From: Deltaproteobacteria bacterium
Lineage (GTDB): Bacteria; Bdellovibrionota; JAJCYS01
Direction: 5' to 3'
Length of the DNA: 64,000 nt
Assembly (NCBI GenBank): GCA_029262815.1
Contig: JAJCYS010000044.1
Span: 20,393 to 84,392 of the forward strand
Every line of letters begins with the position of its first letter. Position 1 is the first letter of the stretch. Below the pieces are notes generated by a model. That model ran no database searches. It was given only the letters and a program-made list of their open reading frames with translations, and was not told where the DNA came from. This document shows positions 44,296 to 52,878 of the stretch, in pieces. A program made the position numbers and the translations under genes.

Positions 44296-46455
44296 CTAGT
44301 TACATTTTATTTTATTCATTAGTTGCTTAGCCATTTGAGCAATTATGTTTGATGGGTGTGTTTGCGCTTTGTTGAGTAATTGATGTACCATTGCATCATT
44401 TGTAAATTGAGTAGCCAACACATTCATCGTAGCAATTACGGTTGTATCTGACCGGGAGGATACTAAAAATAATTTCATGAATTCCTTCGCACGAACATCT
44501 TGATACAACACAGTAATATACTCCTGGATCCATGATATTAAATGCCCTTCATCTACATGTAAATTAGTCATGAGTTTTTCTAATTCAACCCTGATTTCTT
44601 CCAAATGAGGAACGAGTTGGGTATAGGTGCTTAACACTTCAAATTGCATATTCATTTTGAACGAACCGAGATTATTTTTCAAGTTCATGAAATTTGATTC
44701 CAATAATCGAAGCAAACCGTTTTCAAATGGCTTTTGATTCAACAAATAATCACGAAGATCACTAATTGGCATCTCTGAATACACCCCTCCCAAAGCCTCA
44801 ATGAGTGATTTTTTGATATTATACAATTTAGGATTAGATTTTCGTATGGCGTAGGCAGCATGAACACTCATATTTGATTGACGTTTAACCATTTCAGCAA
44901 GTTTCATAAGAATGCTGGATGATGAAACACCGAGTTGTCCGAGTGCTCGAATCGCTACACGTTTGACATCATCATCACCATGAGTCATAAAATGGCTGAT
45001 CAACTGAAGTACTTCAGGCTGTCTTGCGTCAATAGCAGTAAATGCTACAATGGCTGATTTTTGAACTTCAGCCGTTTTCCAAAATTGCTGTCCATAAAGA
45101 GAGTTTTGAAGCACAAAAGCTAATGCATTTCTGACTTCAGGTGAGTTAAGCTTCATAACACTTAATGCATAGAGTGCTGTTCGAAGAAGTTTTGGATTGC
45201 TTAACGCGTCTAAAACCGCTTTCACTTCTTTTGGATGCCTTGCATATCGATGCGCAAGAATAAATAAAGCTGCGCGTGATTTTTTATATCTAATCAAATT
45301 TGTACTCTGCATAATCAATTCATCTCGAAACGATTCAGAGATTTGTGAACGCAGAGTCTTCTCTAATGACTCTCTAGCCTGAACATACAGCGGATGATCC
45401 AATTTAATACGTGAAGCGTATTCAATATCGACCGTTGATCCTTTCACCTGAAGAGACGAAATTTGACCCTTAAACTTTCGAGTCATGCCTGTGTCAATGG
45501 CATACACCAACCCTCCATATAAAACTCGTACCTTATTTACATCTATTTCATGGCCTACGACTATCCGGGCAAGTCCATACGCACGACAGATGTCCTCAAC
45601 ATCAGCCTTTGGTACAAGTTGTTTCGATAGATCACGAGTCTGAAGGGGACCGTCGGAATGAGCCAGTCCAAATTTAGATCCATAATTTCCTAAAATCCAG
45701 CTGGTTTGATGATCTGGCTGGGTAGATTCCAAACCTTGTAGATGCCGAACCCAGGTTCGAATGGTTGCATTAATTCGATCAGGTGGATGATCCAGTAACC
45801 ATTTTTTTACCCCTGCGTGTACTAACAGTGTATCTCCTATCTGGACAATGGTGTTTAAACCATTTAACCATTCTGCATATTTGGTATTGCCCCTAAATGC
45901 ATCATAGATACCAAGGTCCTTGTAGCTCACTTCGTCATCATAATGATGATAAAAATTAAAATCCTGAGCCAAATCTACATACGATGCGAGCTCTTCAAGG
46001 GACGCATCCATGTTTTTAGTCAGCAACACTTGAAGCTCATGATTACCAGGCAGCACATGTACGTGACTCCCGTATCGAAGTGCTTCACCCTGCAAGTATA
46101 TTAAAAAATCAATGATTAACCGGGAGTCAGGTCCTCGATGTACAAAATCTCCCGTAATAGCAAGATGCAGTTTTTTACCCACAACTGTTTCTACATGATT
46201 CACAATTTTCTTTTTAAGCGCCCATTCCCCATCGGGCGTAATCACACCACGTGAAATTAAAATCGAAAGTAGTGCTTGAAAATCTCCATGAAGATCACCT
46301 ATCACGATAAGTCCGTCCTCCAAGGGCTCGAATTTCCAGACAACTCCGTCAGGTTCTAACGTTTTAAGAAGTGGATTCCCCCCTAAACTAGAGCTAGGGG
46401 TATTGAAAATGGCGAATAATATAATGATGGAAAAAACACGGTGCATGCATAGCAT
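44296..46455 (-). CDS. Secreted PPP-type phosphatase fused to HEAT-like repeats
   Basis: 719 residues. A hydrophobic N-terminus (VFSIIILFAIFNTPSSS) suggests export. Residues 50-340 form a phosphoprotein-phosphatase-type metal centre: GDLHGD at 53-58, GDFVHRG at 102-108 (eukaryotic PPPs have GDFVDRG), GNHE at 137-140, LVHAGV at 211-216 and VVGHEID near 310. This is the layout of bacterial Shewanella-like PPP phosphatases. The C-terminal half (about 370-710) is a run of helices such as VKRVAIRALGQLG and SVHAAYAIRKSNP, i.e. HEAT/ARM-like repeats. Fusion of a PPP catalytic domain to a helical scaffold is unusual in bacteria. The start could also be Met4. The substrate is unknown. Confidence 0.8.
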   Translation of the reverse strand: MLCMHRVFSIIILFAIFNTPSSSLGGNPLLKTLEPDGVVWKFEPLEDGLIVIGDLHGDFQALLSILISRGVITPDGEWALKKKIVNHVETVVGKKLHLAITGDFVHRGPDSRLIIDFLIYLQGEALRYGSHVHVLPGNHELQVLLTKNMDASLEELASYVDLAQDFNFYHHYDDEVSYKDLGIYDAFRGNTKYAEWLNGLNTIVQIGDTLLVHAGVKKWLLDHPPDRINATIRTWVRHLQGLESTQPDHQTSWILGNYGSKFGLAHSDGPLQTRDLSKQLVPKADVEDICRAYGLARIVVGHEIDVNKVRVLYGGLVYAIDTGMTRKFKGQISSLQVKGSTVDIEYASRIKLDHPLYVQARESLEKTLRSQISESFRDELIMQSTNLIRYKKSRAALFILAHRYARHPKEVKAVLDALSNPKLLRTALYALSVMKLNSPEVRNALAFVLQNSLYGQQFWKTAEVQKSAIVAFTAIDARQPEVLQLISHFMTHGDDDVKRVAIRALGQLGVSSSSILMKLAEMVKRQSNMSVHAAYAIRKSNPKLYNIKKSLIEALGGVYSEMPISDLRDYLLNQKPFENGLLRLLESNFMNLKNNLGSFKMNMQFEVLSTYTQLVPHLEEIRVELEKLMTNLHVDEGHLISWIQEYITVLYQDVRAKEFMKLFLVSSRSDTTVIATMNVLATQFTNDAMVHQLLNKAQTHPSNIIAQMAKQLMNKIKCN

Positions 46456-46495
46456 TGTAAATTTTCAATAATATCTTGTCCAACGCTTCGGGCTA

Positions 46496-47386
46496 TTAAG
46501 GTCGAATTTCGTTCGTGATAGATAAATCAGGGGGTGGTAATTTCAACTGGATCATCGCATTCACAAAATCAGACCCATGATACTTACCTAGAATACGATC
46601 ATAAAAATGAAGCGCAGTTGCGATAAAACTGTTTTTATCACACGATTCACAAGCCATTCCAATCATGTGAGCCATAAACCCTGATACACCATAAGCGCCC
46701 CAAGGATGTAAATCACATGCAGGAAGTCCCTGATACTTATGGCCTGGAGGGCATTTCACATGGGGGTGGCCACAACGCCTCATGTTGTAGCCTGCACGAC
46801 GATTGTGAACGTAATCAATCACATTTTGAGGTAACCCTCCTGTACACCGTGAATGCACGCCCTCATGTAACAACCCAGTAAACTGCACATGCCATGTTGA
46901 CTTAAAAAACCTTGGATAAACACGCATCACGCCAGCACGACTATCTCTAACGGTCACTACTTTTCTACCAAATCTAAACTGGCTTCGCGATGGAAATCCT
47001 GCTTTATGATAGACCCACAAGCCAATCCCCATGTTATCAGCTAGGGTAAAAGGACTTTTCGCTACTTGTGCTTGATCAGGTTTCAGAATGTAATTTACGT
47101 TTTGATCGAAAAACTTTAAGACAGAAGTCATTCTTTGAGTCCCAAAAAGTGGTACAAAATATGTTTGATAAATCGCCCTCTGATTAGGCGTGGATTGATT
47201 TAATTTGATTTCATAACCACCTTTAAGCACATCCAGAATGTCCTTTCTTTCTTGTATAGACCAATTGGGATCCCATAAAAATTGGGACTGAAACAAAAAT
47301 CTCACAAAATCAGAAGCAGCGATCTGAGCCTGACAAATGCTCACAAAGGAGAACAAAATAACAATGAACAAGCAAACCCGCTTCAT
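46496..47386 (-). CDS. Secreted Cys-rich protein with HExxH motif, possible zinc metallopeptidase
   Basis: 296 residues. Sec signal peptide ends at about CQAQ (residue 20). HEGVH at 174-178 matches the zinc motif HExxH of gluzincins and metzincins, within GLLHEGVHSRC. The mature part has at least six cysteines (among them SRC, RRC, VKC, PAC, MAC, ESC), which probably form disulfides, and a Gly/Pro-rich segment CGHPHVKCPPGHKYQGLPAC. A third zinc ligand is not obvious; GFMAHMIGMAC lies about 60 residues on. No family is recognised. It lies 40 bases upstream of the PPP gene and in the same direction. Confidence 0.6.
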   Translation of the reverse strand: MKRVCLFIVILFSFVSICQAQIAASDFVRFLFQSQFLWDPNWSIQERKDILDVLKGGYEIKLNQSTPNQRAIYQTYFVPLFGTQRMTSVLKFFDQNVNYILKPDQAQVAKSPFTLADNMGIGLWVYHKAGFPSRSQFRFGRKVVTVRDSRAGVMRVYPRFFKSTWHVQFTGLLHEGVHSRCTGGLPQNVIDYVHNRRAGYNMRRCGHPHVKCPPGHKYQGLPACDLHPWGAYGVSGFMAHMIGMACESCDKNSFIATALHFYDRILGKYHGSDFVNAMIQLKLPPPDLSITNEIRP

Positions 47387-47466
47387 GTAGTGGGTATCGG
47401 CTTTTGGGGCAATAAACCTTGATAGGAATTTTTACCCTGTTTATTTAAGAACTTACGTCGACAAAC

Positions 47467-48690
47467 TTAAGTTGTAATACTTAGTCCATCAGACAATGTA
47501 CGGCGATAGGCACGCCAAGCCGGGATTAACCCTGCAATCACACCCATGAAAAACAACAAGACAAAAATCTTCACCTCGTACATGGACAAACCGGTTAGTG
47601 GTAAAAATACCCCAAATTTCGATTCTAAAATGGGCTGTCCAATCCAAAGCCCCCCATAGGTGAGAAGTACACCCAGTATCATTCCCCCTGTTGTCAACAA
47701 CATCGCCTCAAACACAAACAGGAATAAAACGGTCCGGGGACTTGCACCCAGAGCTCTTAAAATAGCCATCTCTCTTCTACGCTCGCTCAACGTTGTATAT
47801 AAGGCAATGATCATCGCTAAGAAGCTGACCAACAAGACACAAAATGCAATGACACGTAGACTATCTTCGGCATAACGCAACCCCTGCCATAACCGATGTA
47901 GTGTAAACCCTGGAATGATAGCCATCAAGGGTTCAGGTTCATATGTGTTTAGAACTCGCTGCAAAGATAACGTATGAATTCGTTTTTTGGTTCGAACCAA
48001 AAATGACGTAATCTGACTGATGCCAATTTGCGATTTTGTTGGCTGCTCACCACCCCACCCTACATGGATGGCCTCCATCCCTTCTAAAGGAATATAAACC
48101 GTTCGATCGACTGGCGTTAACGTGGCTTCCAAAATACCCACGACTTTAAATGGATGTTCATCGTGTTTTTCAAGTCCCTCAGTAAGACCATGGGCAATAA
48201 CGATGGATTGGCCTAATTGATAGCCAAGTTGTTTGGCCACATCGTGCCCGACAACTGCACCGTAAACGCCTTTTGGAAATCTTCCTCGATGGAAAACAAT
48301 GTTTTTCTTACCATGAAACCTATAATGTCTATAAAAATCCTCAGTGGTCCCCACCACACGATATCCTTTATGGCTATCCCCAAGGGAAAAAGGAACAGTC
48401 CACTTCACTAAAGGATGATTTTTGAATTGAGTGTACGTTTCATACTGGATATTGTTCGTTGGATACCCAATATTAAAAACAGTATAAAGCAGCAACCGAA
48501 GGGGGCCACCTCTCGCACCTACAATCAAATCTGTTTGACTGATCGTCTGATGAAAACTTTGACGTGTACCCTTTCTGACTTTCTCAAGCCCCAAAATCAA
48601 TCCCACACTTAACGCAATCGAAATCAACGTCAAGGAGGTTGCAACCTTTCGATTCTTCAATGACTTCAACGCAAGCATCAAGATGTGCAT
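47467..48690 (-). CDS. FtsX/MacB-type ABC permease of a metal-related (Zrg-like) system
   Basis: 407 residues with one N-terminal helix, a large periplasmic domain (about 40-280) and three C-terminal helices: the FtsX-like permease design, which has the sequence LRALGASPRTVLFLFVFEA between helices. The periplasmic domain has YPTNNIQYETY and VVGHDVAKQLGYQLGQSIVI. It overlaps the ATPase gene by 13 bases, so the two form one transporter. It is the last gene of the run that starts with the Fur-family regulator. In Vibrio the ZrgABCDE genes contain similar permease and ATPase partners for a DUF2796 zinc-binding protein; the same role is inferred here. Confidence 0.82.
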   Translation of the reverse strand: MHILMLALKSLKNRKVATSLTLISIALSVGLILGLEKVRKGTRQSFHQTISQTDLIVGARGGPLRLLLYTVFNIGYPTNNIQYETYTQFKNHPLVKWTVPFSLGDSHKGYRVVGTTEDFYRHYRFHGKKNIVFHRGRFPKGVYGAVVGHDVAKQLGYQLGQSIVIAHGLTEGLEKHDEHPFKVVGILEATLTPVDRTVYIPLEGMEAIHVGWGGEQPTKSQIGISQITSFLVRTKKRIHTLSLQRVLNTYEPEPLMAIIPGFTLHRLWQGLRYAEDSLRVIAFCVLLVSFLAMIIALYTTLSERRREMAILRALGASPRTVLFLFVFEAMLLTTGGMILGVLLTYGGLWIGQPILESKFGVFLPLTGLSMYEVKIFVLLFFMGVIAGLIPAWRAYRRTLSDGLSITT

Positions 48691-49367
48691 GATGTCGACC
48701 TATTGTTAAGTTTATTAAGTGACACATGGGTGGAAAAAAAAGACCGAAGGGTTAGGTCATGGCTTACAAATAAAATAGTAATTTGCGTCTCGGAACACAC
48801 TTCGAATAACAAGGTTAAAAATTGTTGTCTAAGATCATGATCTAATGCAGATGTGGGTTCATCTGCAATCAAGATTTTAGGGCTATTGATCAAAGCACGC
48901 GCAACAGCAACCCGTTGTTGCTGCCCTACGCTCAAACGATGTACAGGAAAGTTCAGGCATGTCGAAATACTCAGAGCATCAGCTAGATAGGTTGCGCGAG
49001 CTATCATGTCCTTCTTCAAAGCATGTTTACCTCGAGCGAATCGAAGAGGTAAGCAAATATTTTCAAGAACATTTAAATAAGGGATTAAATTAAATTGCTG
49101 AAAGACATAGCCAATATGTGTCCCTCGAAAGAGATCTCGCTTGCGTGATTTCATTCGGGTTACATCATGGTCAAACAACCGAACAGATCCCTTCTGGGGT
49201 TGCAGAATGCCTGTAACAATTCCAAGAAGTGTACTTTTACCGCTACCACTCGACCCGTGTAAGAAGAATCGTTCTCCTGACTCAATGGTGAGTTCTGGAA
49301 TGTCTAAAATCGGGGCCTGCTTCGGATACGAAAATTGTACCCCTTGCATTTGAATTGCGGGCGTCAT
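48678..49367 (-). CDS. ABC transporter ATPase of the Zrg-like system
   Basis: 229 residues from ATG 49367, one base after the DUF2796 stop; a TTG at 49394 inside that gene is less likely. Walker A GSSGSGKST lies at about 38-46, with the signature LSVGQQQRVAVARAL and Walker B ILIADEPTSALD, the LolD/MacB-type pattern. It powers the FtsX-like permease that overlaps its end. The family moves lipoproteins, peptides or other ligands; the neighbours suggest a role in handling zinc or its carrier. Confidence 0.88.
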   Translation of the reverse strand: MTPAIQMQGVQFSYPKQAPILDIPELTIESGERFFLHGSSGSGKSTLLGIVTGILQPQKGSVRLFDHDVTRMKSRKRDLFRGTHIGYVFQQFNLIPYLNVLENICLPLRFARGKHALKKDMIARATYLADALSISTCLNFPVHRLSVGQQQRVAVARALINSPKILIADEPTSALDHDLRQQFLTLLFEVCSETQITILFVSHDLTLRSFFSTHVSLNKLNNRSTSCTS

Positions 49368-49368
49368 A

Positions 49369-49935
49369 TCAGAATATAACCGTATCTTTTCCAATCTTAG
49401 CTTTATGATCAGAAAGCACCTTCAGGTCAAGATGCTTAAGGACAGGATACATAGATCGAACCAACAGCTTTAAACGCGATCCATGAACGGCCTGTTGACA
49501 CTGCCAAATTAAGGCACAACGAACCTCACTATGCTCAGCTATCTTCTTTTTTGATTTGTGACCATGATTGTGATGATGCTTATGTTTTTTTGATTTTGGT
49601 TTTTTTTTCTCAGTGAGATAAGCAACCTTAAGAGATGAGATCTCTCCTGAACACCCCAACTTAGAATGAAATTGAAACATCCCCAGCAATTTTGCTCGTA
49701 GCTTTTTCAATCCATCACGTTGCGCTTGCTTTTCTTGTACCGTTTTAGGTCGGTGTTCAAACCCAAAAATATCCTGAGATGGAAATGTAGCTACAAGCTG
49801 AACTTCTTTTCCATCTTTCTCAGACTCCACAACAAAAGTGAAGTTTGCAGCATGATGGGTATGGGGATCTAAGGCTGAAAATGCATATTGTGAGATCCCC
49901 AAAAGACTCACTACACAAAATATAATAATTTTCAT
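49369..49935 (-). CDS. zrgA: DUF2796 / ZrgA-like histidine-rich periplasmic protein
   Basis: 188 residues from ATG 49935, preferred over the upstream GTG 49944 because AGGAG is eight bases before it. Sec signal peptide ends near AFSA. The N-terminal DPHTHHAANF and VESEKDGKEVQLVATFPSQDIFGFEHRPKTVQEK match DUF2796, known in Vibrio as ZrgA, a zinc-binding periplasmic protein. A His/Lys-rich stretch (KKHKHHHNHGHKSKKK) lies near the centre and would bind metal. The C-terminus ends in IGKDTVIF. The preceding DUF3299 and the following ABC genes form one operon. Confidence 0.85.
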   Translation of the reverse strand: MKIIIFCVVSLLGISQYAFSALDPHTHHAANFTFVVESEKDGKEVQLVATFPSQDIFGFEHRPKTVQEKQAQRDGLKKLRAKLLGMFQFHSKLGCSGEISSLKVAYLTEKKKPKSKKHKHHHNHGHKSKKKIAEHSEVRCALIWQCQQAVHGSRLKLLVRSMYPVLKHLDLKVLSDHKAKIGKDTVIF

Positions 49936-49940
49936 ATCTC

Positions 49941-50339
49941 TCACTCCTGTATCACTTTCGGTTTTTTAAGTTGAATATAACTTTCACCTGTCGTTGTTTT
50001 TTCTTTCTCCACATACAACGTCCCTTCAATCCAAAAAGGAACAAACGAGAATAAGACTTCATCAGATTTCTTCACTTTGACGCGCATCACGGGAGGCGGA
50101 GGTGGGTAATGTGGGCAAATCGGCATACTTCGAGCAAATATAAATTCGGTAACAAACTCCTCATCACCTTCAAGAGGGATCATGTGCCCCATGATTCGAA
50201 CCCGTTTGCCATGAAATTTTTCTTTAAGTTTCGAAAAAGTGAGCCCTGATAATGTCCGCCACTCAACTGTAGGCAATGCGCCACATGCTAAATTAGAAGC
50301 GAATAACACCGCGATACAAATTAACCCTCTCAAACTCAT
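49941..50339 (-). CDS. DUF3299 small secreted protein
   Basis: 132 residues. N-terminal signal peptide (VLFASNLACGA) and a small beta domain with GKRVRIMGHMIPLEGDEEFVTEFIFARSMPICPHYPPPPP, which is the recognisable part of DUF3299, where proline repeats follow a Cys. It is found next to DUF2796 proteins in metal-related operons; the molecular job is unknown. Ends at the TGA that precedes zrgA. No clear ribosome-binding site stands before ATG 50339; the palindrome 28 bases upstream may regulate it. Confidence 0.78.
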   Translation of the reverse strand: MSLRGLICIAVLFASNLACGALPTVEWRTLSGLTFSKLKEKFHGKRVRIMGHMIPLEGDEEFVTEFIFARSMPICPHYPPPPPVMRVKVKKSDEVLFSFVPFWIEGTLYVEKEKTTTGESYIQLKKPKVIQE

Positions 50340-50366
50340 GGCTTGAGTCTAACATGAAAGATGTTT

Positions 50367-50387
50367 AAATGCAATATATTTGCGTTT
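50367..50387. promoter_or_regulatory. Palindromic candidate Zur/Fur operator
   Basis: AAATGCAA-TATAT-TTGCGTTT: an 8-base inverted repeat with one mismatch, with a 5-base AT spacer (21 bases total). It lies between the Fur-family regulator and the DUF3299-zrgA-ABC genes, 28 bases before the DUF3299 start, and overlaps the regulator's stop codon. Size and AT-rich centre fit a Fur-family operator. Confidence 0.5.
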
Positions 50388-50832
50388 AGGTTTTGGGGTG
50401 GCTGTTTTGAGCCTTTTTTCTGCATTTAGGGCAGATTCCAAATACTTCGAACTGATGGGTCAGATCTGAATATCCCAATTTAGAGACATGTTTTTTGATA
50501 GAGTCAAAGAAGCAGGCATCGATTGTTTCTATACGTCTACAGGTCCGACATACTAAATGGTGATGATGATCATTAGGGTTTTTAAACTCATACCTTGAAA
50601 CCCCATCCCCAAACTCACACCTATTCAGTAGATTTAAGTTCATCAGTACTTCAACGTTTCGATATATGGTGGCTAAATCACATGTATCGCAACCGATTTT
50701 GACATGGATATCTTCAATTGTATAAGGACCGTGGTTCTTCACCAAATATTTCAACAACGCAAGTCGTGCTTGAGTCACTTTATAGGAAGATTTTTTTAAT
50801 CGGTCTAAAGCTGTTGGCCAATGATTTTTCAC
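50386..50832 (-). CDS. Fur family metalloregulator, probably Zur-like
   Basis: 148 residues. N-terminal winged-helix domain (KVTQARLALLKYLVKNHGPYTIEDIHVKI, then TIYRNVEVLMNLNLL) and a C-terminal metal domain with the NPNDHHHHLVC stretch. Two CxxC pairs, CRTC and CPKC, form the structural zinc site of Fur proteins. The neighbours downstream are a ZrgA-like zinc system and a palindrome, so it is most likely a zinc sensor (Zur) rather than an iron sensor; the ligand set does not settle that. Starts at GTG 50832 with AGGG nine bases upstream. Confidence 0.85.
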   Translation of the reverse strand: MKNHWPTALDRLKKSSYKVTQARLALLKYLVKNHGPYTIEDIHVKIGCDTCDLATIYRNVEVLMNLNLLNRCEFGDGVSRYEFKNPNDHHHHLVCRTCRRIETIDACFFDSIKKHVSKLGYSDLTHQFEVFGICPKCRKKAQNSHPKT

Positions 50833-50930
50833 AGAACTACACCCTTTGCTATATTAAACAAGGCACTTTATAACATTGAGATTCTACACTATGCTAGTAC
50901 CATTGTAAGCGAAAAAAAAGGAAGATTTAC

Positions 50931-51638
50931 ATGACACACTTAACGGACCAGGTTGCAGTCGTCACAGGTGCCAGTAAAGGCATCGGAAAAGCCATAGCTA
51001 TCAGATTAGCCCAAGAAGGTATCCATGTAGCTTTATTGGGGCGTTCTCTGTCATTACTTGAAGAAGCAGCTGATGCTTGTACCGCTCTGGGGGTCCAGGC
51101 TATGCCTGTCCAGTGTGATTTATCTCAAATATCTTCCCTTGAGAAAGTCGTTCAACAAATTCTAGATAAATTTAACACCATTCATATCCTCATTAACAAT
51201 GCCGGACAATATGTCAACGGATCAGCTGACCAATGCGATTTAGCCAAGTGGGACAGGGCCCTTGATATTAATCTCAGAGCTATGATGCACCTCACACGCC
51301 ATACGCTTCCTCATATCAAAAAAAACACGTCAGGAGCCATCATCAATATCGCTTCAATTTCAGGCAAATTAATCCATAAAGGGGGAGCTAATTATTGCGC
51401 AACCAAACATGGCGTTTTAGGTTATACGGGTTGCCTATTTGAAGACGTACGGGATCTCAACATTAAGGTATCAGCTATTTGTCCCGGATATGTGAACACC
51501 CTCATGGCTCCCGATCACTCGCGAGAAAAAATGATCCAACCAGAAGATATCGCACACGCAGTTCATTTTATTCTGACCTGCCCGGCCACCGCATGCCCGA
51601 CGGAAATTGTTATTCGGCCACAACGCCCTATTACCTAA
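50931..51638 (+). CDS. Short-chain dehydrogenase/reductase, FabG-like
   Basis: 235 residues. Cofactor loop VTGASKGIGKA (11-21) with Arg38 after the second strand, which favours NADP. The catalytic triad is Ser142, Tyr155 and Lys159 (NYCATKHGV). The NNAG block is at 89-92. It is a classic SDR, but which ketone it reduces cannot be read. GGAAGA precedes ATG 50931. It converges with the AI-2E permease gene with a four-base overlap. Confidence 0.85.
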   Translation: MTHLTDQVAVVTGASKGIGKAIAIRLAQEGIHVALLGRSLSLLEEAADACTALGVQAMPVQCDLSQISSLEKVVQQILDKFNTIHILINNAGQYVNGSADQCDLAKWDRALDINLRAMMHLTRHTLPHIKKNTSGAIINIASISGKLIHKGGANYCATKHGVLGYTGCLFEDVRDLNIKVSAICPGYVNTLMAPDHSREKMIQPEDIAHAVHFILTCPATACPTEIVIRPQRPIT

Positions 51639-52729
51639 GTTGTCTTCTTTTGATAGAAAGAGGAATTTTGGTATACAGCCTTTGTATCTAATAAAACGAG
51701 TCGAACAATACCCGCAATGGGAATAGCCAAAAAAAGACCCCAAAGCCCTAATAAATTGCCACCCACAATTACAGCCAGCAAGGTCGCCAAAGCACCCAAT
51801 CCAACACGGTTACCCACGAGCTTTGGGGTCAAGAAGTACCCCTCAATGGTCTGTGCCACACCAAACACAACGATCACCCCGAGTACAGCATATAGACTTC
51901 CCATTTGGATTAAGGCTAAGGCTAAAGAAACAACAACACCCACAGACACACCAACATAAGGAATCACACTTAAAAACCCTGCCCCCACACCTACTAATGC
52001 ACCAAATGGCAACTTAATGACTAAAAGTCCAGCGGCATACAGCACACCCAAGCAAGCTGCGACTAAGAGCTGTCCGCGAATGTATCCACTGAGAATCATG
52101 TTTATTCGACCTAACCACATTTCCAATTTGCCTTGAAATCGCTTTGGGAACAACGCTTTAAACTCAGACGTAATGACCTCATACCCACTCACAATATAAA
52201 AGAAGAACAAAGGAAACAGAAAGACATTCAACAAGAAGACAATCGTGGATGCCAAATTAGAGAACACTTCATTCAATAAAAAAGACACCAAACTCAAAGA
52301 TTTCATCGATATTCGGGAAGCGTAAGTCTCAACAAATTGAGTCAACGTGTCCGTATCCAATGTAAGATCTATTCCGTAAGCAGTTGCTAAAGATTCCAAC
52401 TTCACACTGCCTTGCCATAGTAAACTCGGCAACAACTTAACAAAATTATAAGTATCGTTCACCAACTTTGGAATCAACAACATGAAACCTATCGTGATGA
52501 CAATAAACACCAACACTAACAAGGTAATCATCGTGAATGAACGCCTGAGTCCCCAACGTTCAAACTTTTCGATAAGCGGAAAGAGTAAGTACGCCAATAC
52601 CCATGATCCAACTAATGGAATAAAGGCATCCCCTAAGCCCACAAGAAATAAACATGACGTTGATAAAACAAAAACAGAAAGCAGAGTCCAAAAAACCCAA
52701 TTTTTTCGCTGAACTTTAGCAGGTATCAT
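51635..52729 (-). CDS. AI-2E family permease
   Basis: 364 residues with two N-terminal helices, a third followed by a large loop, and a C-terminal group of helices with GAGFLSVIPYVGVSVGVVVSLAL and GYFLTPKLVGNRVGLGALATLLAVIVGG, which identifies the AI-2E/PerM family. Members export autoinducer-2 or act in ion or small-molecule transport; the real substrate is unknown. The stop codons of this gene and the convergent SDR overlap. Confidence 0.9.
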   Translation of the reverse strand: MIPAKVQRKNWVFWTLLSVFVLSTSCLFLVGLGDAFIPLVGSWVLAYLLFPLIEKFERWGLRRSFTMITLLVLVFIVITIGFMLLIPKLVNDTYNFVKLLPSLLWQGSVKLESLATAYGIDLTLDTDTLTQFVETYASRISMKSLSLVSFLLNEVFSNLASTIVFLLNVFLFPLFFFYIVSGYEVITSEFKALFPKRFQGKLEMWLGRINMILSGYIRGQLLVAACLGVLYAAGLLVIKLPFGALVGVGAGFLSVIPYVGVSVGVVVSLALALIQMGSLYAVLGVIVVFGVAQTIEGYFLTPKLVGNRVGLGALATLLAVIVGGNLLGLWGLFLAIPIAGIVRLVLLDTKAVYQNSSFYQKKTT

Positions 52730-52878
52730 ACTTAGAGATACTGTATCACAAGGGTATCAAAGCTCGAATCGACCACAATCAGAATTGACCCATTTACATC
52801 ATCTTAACTACCTAAAATAGTTAAGATCCCTTACTTTATCTAAATAAATTTAGTTCATATGACGATACAAGCGACTGT

